Assembly (NCBI GenBank): GCA_016868295.1
Contig: VGHJ01000019.1
Span: forward strand, 1 to 49,861
Direction of reading: 5' to 3'
Length of the DNA stretch: 49,861 nt
Origin: Betaproteobacteria bacterium
GTDB lineage: Bacteria > Pseudomonadota > Gammaproteobacteria > Burkholderiales > Rhodocyclaceae
Below the pieces are notes generated by a model. That model made no database searches. It was given only the letters and a program-made list of their open reading frames with translations, and had not been told where the DNA came from. The position numbers and the translations under genes are program-made. This document shows, piece after piece, positions 47,079-49,861 of this stretch. Each line of letters begins with the position of its first letter. Positions within the stretch are counted from its first letter, which is position 1.

Positions 47079-47828
47079 CTATTTGACGGCGTACTGCATG
47101 CCGCCCTGGCCGTCGGGGGTGAATACGACGGTCAGTTCGACATCGCGGCCGCAGCCGCGAAAGGTCCAGGTTTCCTCCCAGTGGCCGGCTGGTTTGTCGG
47201 CCTCCTTCGGGTCACGCGGGGGGTGGGTGAGGCGGGTGTCGATCAGTTCTGCATCCTTGCAGCCCTTGCTGCGCTTCGCCAGCCGCGCCTGGGCGGCCGG
47301 GGCGGCGGTCCTCAGGGCTTCGGCCACCTGCTGCATGGAGGCGTTGGTGGTGCCGGGCACGTGTTCCCGCACTTCCGGCTTGTCTCCGGGCCGGGCGACG
47401 AAGACGGCACTGTAGGTCATGCGCTTGCCGCAGCGCTCGAAGACGAAGCGGTGCTGCCAGCTCCCGGCGACGGGGTGCGGCTGGCCGTCGGGAAACTCGA
47501 TGCCCTTGAGCAGGAACAGGTTGAGCGGCTGGATGTTGTAGGGCGTCTTGCAGTCCGGCTGCAGGCCGAGCTTCCTGTCCCACTGGCGGCCGGCTTCGTA
47601 GAGGGCGCCGATCTGCTCCTTGCCGTAGAGGTAGGCGGTGAGGCGCGAGGGCTGGCGGGTGTCGCCCGGCTCGTCGGGTGCAGGCGTGGCTGCGGGCGCC
47701 GGAGCAGGGGCGGCCTTGGCTGCAGGGGGCTGCTCCTGTTTGCCGCAGCCGGAGAGGAAGACGGCGATTGCGCACGCGGCCAGCCATGCCGCCGGTGGCA
47801 TGCGGGTGGGGTGGCTTGCCATCGTCAT
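47079..47828 (-). CDS. Putative lipoprotein
   Basis: The 249-residue protein starts at ATG 47828 (alternative 47822). The signal peptide ends with lipobox FLSGC, then a Lys/Gln/Ala/Pro-rich linker. The body shows TYSAVFVARPGDKPEVREHVPGTT and WTFRGCGRDVELTVVFTPDGQGG with scattered cysteines that could form disulfides. No named domain recognised. It follows the gamma-carbonic anhydrase gene by 14 bp on the same strand. Confidence 0.75.
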   Translation of the reverse strand: MTMASHPTRMPPAAWLAACAIAVFLSGCGKQEQPPAAKAAPAPAPAATPAPDEPGDTRQPSRLTAYLYGKEQIGALYEAGRQWDRKLGLQPDCKTPYNIQPLNLFLLKGIEFPDGQPHPVAGSWQHRFVFERCGKRMTYSAVFVARPGDKPEVREHVPGTTNASMQQVAEALRTAAPAAQARLAKRSKGCKDAELIDTRLTHPPRDPKEADKPAGHWEETWTFRGCGRDVELTVVFTPDGQGGMQYAVK

Positions 47829-47842
47829 GGGCGCAGTGTGGC

Positions 47843-48370
47843 TTACTCCGGCAGGCGCTGCAACTCCCGCTTGTAGCGCCGGGCGCGCTCGGTGTATTGC
47901 ACGCAGCCGAGGCGGATCATGGCCGCCTCCTGGTCGCTGAGCTGGCGCACCACCTTGCCGGGGGAACCCATCACCAGCGAGCGGTCGGGGATGACCTTGC
48001 CTTCCGGGATGAGGGCGCCGGCGCCGATCAGGCATTCCCTGCCGATGACGGCGTTGTTGAGGATGACGGCCTGGATGCCGATGAGCGAGCCTTCGCCGAT
48101 GCTGCAGCCGTGCAGCATGGCCTGGTGGCCGACCAGCACGCTCGGGCCGAGCGTGAGCCGGATGCCGGCGTCGGTGTGCAGCACGGCGCCGTCCTGCACG
48201 TTGCTGCCTCTGCCTACGGTGATGAGGTCGTTGTCGCCGCGGATGACCGTGTTGAACCAGACGCTGGCGCCGTCCTCGATCACGACGGAGCCGATGACGC
48301 TGGCGTTCTCCGCCACCCAGCAGTCGCCGCGCAGTTCGGGCCGGCGCTCGCCCAGTGCGAACAGAGCCAT
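47843..48370 (-). CDS. Gamma-class carbonic anhydrase-like hexapeptide-repeat protein
   Basis: The 175-residue protein is a left-handed beta-helix with hexapeptide repeats, containing [31 protein letters not shown] and [21 protein letters not shown]. The zinc histidines are expected in LHTD and VGHQAMLHG. YrdA/CaiE-like members often have weak or unproven anhydrase activity. It starts immediately before the gcvR stop on the same strand, so the two are co-transcribed. Confidence 0.88.
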   Translation of the reverse strand: MALFALGERRPELRGDCWVAENASVIGSVVIEDGASVWFNTVIRGDNDLITVGRGSNVQDGAVLHTDAGIRLTLGPSVLVGHQAMLHGCSIGEGSLIGIQAVILNNAVIGRECLIGAGALIPEGKVIPDRSLVMGSPGKVVRQLSDQEAAMIRLGCVQYTERARRYKRELQRLPE

Positions 48371-48892
48371 TTAGAGCGTTTCACCCAGCATGATGTCGAC
48401 CATCAGGTCGTCCGAGAGCTTTTCCAGTTCAGCCTTCAGGGCGCGGGTGTCGATGTCCGGCGCCGCGGCGAGATCGGCTTCGCAATGGAAGAGGATTTCC
48501 GCCGACATCGGCGCGCTGGCGGTGTGCGTCTCCAGCTTCTCGACGTTGACGGCATGCCGCGCCAGCACCTGCGAGACCTCGCGCACGATGCCGATGCGGT
48601 CGTGGCCGACCAGGGCGAGCTTCAGGCGCCGTCCCGCAGGGACTGACTTTTCCGCCGAGGACTCGGCCGTCACCTTGAGCGCGGCGAGCTTGCCGAGTGC
48701 GGTCTGCAGTGCGCCGGCCTGCGCGGCGGGCACCGCCACGCGGACGATGCCGGCGAACTTGCCGGCGAGGCGGGACATCGACGACTCGAGCCAGTTGCCC
48801 TGGTGGGCGGCGATGGCGGCGGAGAGCTCGCCGACCAGGCCGGGCCGGTCGTCGCCGATGACGGTGAGGACGAGGTTGGTGTCAGCGTTCAT
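48371..48892 (-). CDS. gcvR: ACT-domain glycine cleavage system regulator GcvR-like
   Basis: The 173-residue protein has two ACT-type domains: [46 protein letters not shown] and [34 protein letters not shown]. GcvR modulates GcvA in E. coli. Placement directly after gcvP (11-bp overlap) supports a glycine-responsive role. Confidence 0.87.
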   Translation of the reverse strand: MNADTNLVLTVIGDDRPGLVGELSAAIAAHQGNWLESSMSRLAGKFAGIVRVAVPAAQAGALQTALGKLAALKVTAESSAEKSVPAGRRLKLALVGHDRIGIVREVSQVLARHAVNVEKLETHTASAPMSAEILFHCEADLAAAPDIDTRALKAELEKLSDDLMVDIMLGETL

Positions 48893-49861
48893 TCGTGTAT
48901 TCCTCCAGCGGCGGACAGGCGCAGAACAGGTTGCGGTCGCCGTACACGTCGTCGATGCGGTTCACCGAGGGCCAGAACTTGTTCTCCGCCACCCAGGGCA
49001 GCGGGAAGGCGGCTTCGTGGCGCGTGTACGGACGATTCCACTCGGCTTCGGCAAGGTCGGCCTGGGTGTGCGGCGCGCGCTTCACCGGGTTGTCCTCGGC
49101 GGGCCACTCGCCGCGCTCGACCTTGCGGATCTCCTCGCGGATGCCGATCAGCGCGGCGACGAAGCGGTCGAGTTCGCCCTTCGACTCCGACTCGGTCGGC
49201 TCGACCATGATGGTGCCGGCCACCGGGAAGCTCACCGTCGGCGCGTGGAAGCCGTAGTCCATCAGGCGCTTGGCGATGTCGATTTCCGCGATCCCCGTTG
49301 CCGCCTTGATGGCGCGGATGTCGAGGATGCACTCGTGGGCGACGCGGCCGTTCTTTCCCGTGTACAGCACCGGGTAGTGGTCCTTCAGCCGCGCGGCGAC
49401 GTAGTTGGCGTTGAGGATGGCGACCTGCGTCGCGCGCGTCAGGCCCTCGGCCCCGAGCATGGCGATGTACATCCAGGAGATGGGCAGGATCGAGGCCGAG
49501 CCGAAGGGCGCGGCGCTGACTGCCCCCTGCGCACCAATCCGGTCGCTCGCCAGCAAATGTCCCGGCGGAGATGTTGGATGCGCCGTGGCAAAAACATGCC
49601 CCGGCGCATGGGGCGCGAGGTGCGCCTTGAGCCCGATCGGCCCCATGCCCGGCCCGCCGCCGCCATGCGGGATGGCGAAGGTCTTGTGCAGGTTCATGTG
49701 GCTGACGTCGGCGCCGATCGCGGCCGGAGAGGTGAGGCCGACCTGGGCGTTGAGGTTGGCGCCGTCCATGTACACCTGGCCGCCGTGGCGGTGCACGATG
49801 CCGCAGATCTCCTTCACCGCCTCTTCGAAGACGCCGTGGGTGGACGGGTAGGTGAGCATCA
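48882..49861 (-). CDS. gcvP: Glycine dehydrogenase (decarboxylating), P protein, C-terminal part
   Basis: Some 325 C-terminal residues are visible; the gene continues past the right edge. It contains [40 protein letters not shown], the pyridoxal phosphate loop [29 protein letters not shown] and the C-terminal EYTNER. The lysine of HKTF holds the cofactor. It decarboxylates glycine and transfers the aminomethyl group to the H protein. gcvR overlaps its 3' end. Confidence 0.96.
   Translation of the reverse strand, partial: MLTYPSTHGVFEEAVKEICGIVHRHGGQVYMDGANLNAQVGLTSPAAIGADVSHMNLHKTFAIPHGGGGPGMGPIGLKAHLAPHAPGHVFATAHPTSPPGHLLASDRIGAQGAVSAAPFGSASILPISWMYIAMLGAEGLTRATQVAILNANYVAARLKDHYPVLYTGKNGRVAHECILDIRAIKAATGIAEIDIAKRLMDYGFHAPTVSFPVAGTIMVEPTESESKGELDRFVAALIGIREEIRKVERGEWPAEDNPVKRAPHTQADLAEAEWNRPYTRHEAAFPLPWVAENKFWPSVNRIDDVYGDRNLFCACPPLEEYTNER

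Overview
The window is a gene-dense stretch of roughly 65-68% GC DNA. It reads as a chromosome segment of an aromatic-degrading betaproteobacterium, most likely Rhodocyclales of the Azoarcus/Aromatoleum/Thauera type. The grounds are the boxB-boxC-boxR/benzoate-CoA ligase cluster, the tungsten aldehyde oxidoreductase operon aorABC, and ordinary proteobacterial housekeeping blocks (dnaX-ybaB-recR, petABC-sspAB, pyrG-kdsA-eno-ftsB). The species assignment is inference from gene content.

Layout. (1) 1-13111: aerobic CoA-dependent benzoate catabolism. boxB (cut by the left edge), boxC and boxR run leftward. A DUF4863/PnbB-like gene, benzoate-CoA ligase, an OmpR-type regulator and its sensor kinase, a Liv-type ABC importer (binding protein, two permeases, two ATPases) and an alpha/beta hydrolase run rightward. 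Benzoate would be imported by the ABC system, activated by the ligase, and epoxidised and cleaved by BoxB/BoxC. BoxR probably acts at TGCA-rich operators. (2) 13180-20925: a block that looks inserted. It starts exactly inside a truncated thioesterase gene and contains iorA-iorB-dctP-dctQ-dctM divergent from a LysR regulator, i.e. uptake and ferredoxin-dependent oxidative decarboxylation of an aryl-2-oxoacid. (3) 21059-25745: tRNA-Ser(GGA), then aorA-aorB-aorC with a MoaD-like gene and a small unknown gene, then the 4.5S RNA. (4) 25796-32233: dnaX-ybaB-recR, the cytochrome bc1 operon and sspAB. (5) 32313-34019: a scrambled accessory strip. It holds a BrnTA toxin-antitoxin pair with a nonsense-mutated toxin, a chimeric remnant of a REP-associated transposase joined to the 3' end of an HlyD gene, an orphan noncoding unit bounded by terminators, and a cyclic-di-GMP-I riboswitch. 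(6) 34020-49861: a DUF1631 gene under that riboswitch, ETF-ubiquinone oxidoreductase, a thioesterase, acetoacetyl-CoA synthetase, an isochorismatase-like hydrolase, pyrG-kdsA-DUF1330-eno-ftsB, a SAF-domain dehydrogenase, and on the minus strand gcvP (cut by the right edge), gcvR, a gamma-carbonic anhydrase, a lipoprotein and a small membrane protein.

The points most worth following up are: the c-di-GMP riboswitch that places the uncharacterised DUF1631 family under second-messenger control; four TGAC repeats phased every 11 bp ending 10 bp upstream of a -10-like element before the benzoate importer, next to an OmpR-family two-component system; an intrinsic terminator between aorB and aorC that could set the AorAB:AorC ratio; and the island-like ior/TRAP block abutting a broken thioesterase gene.
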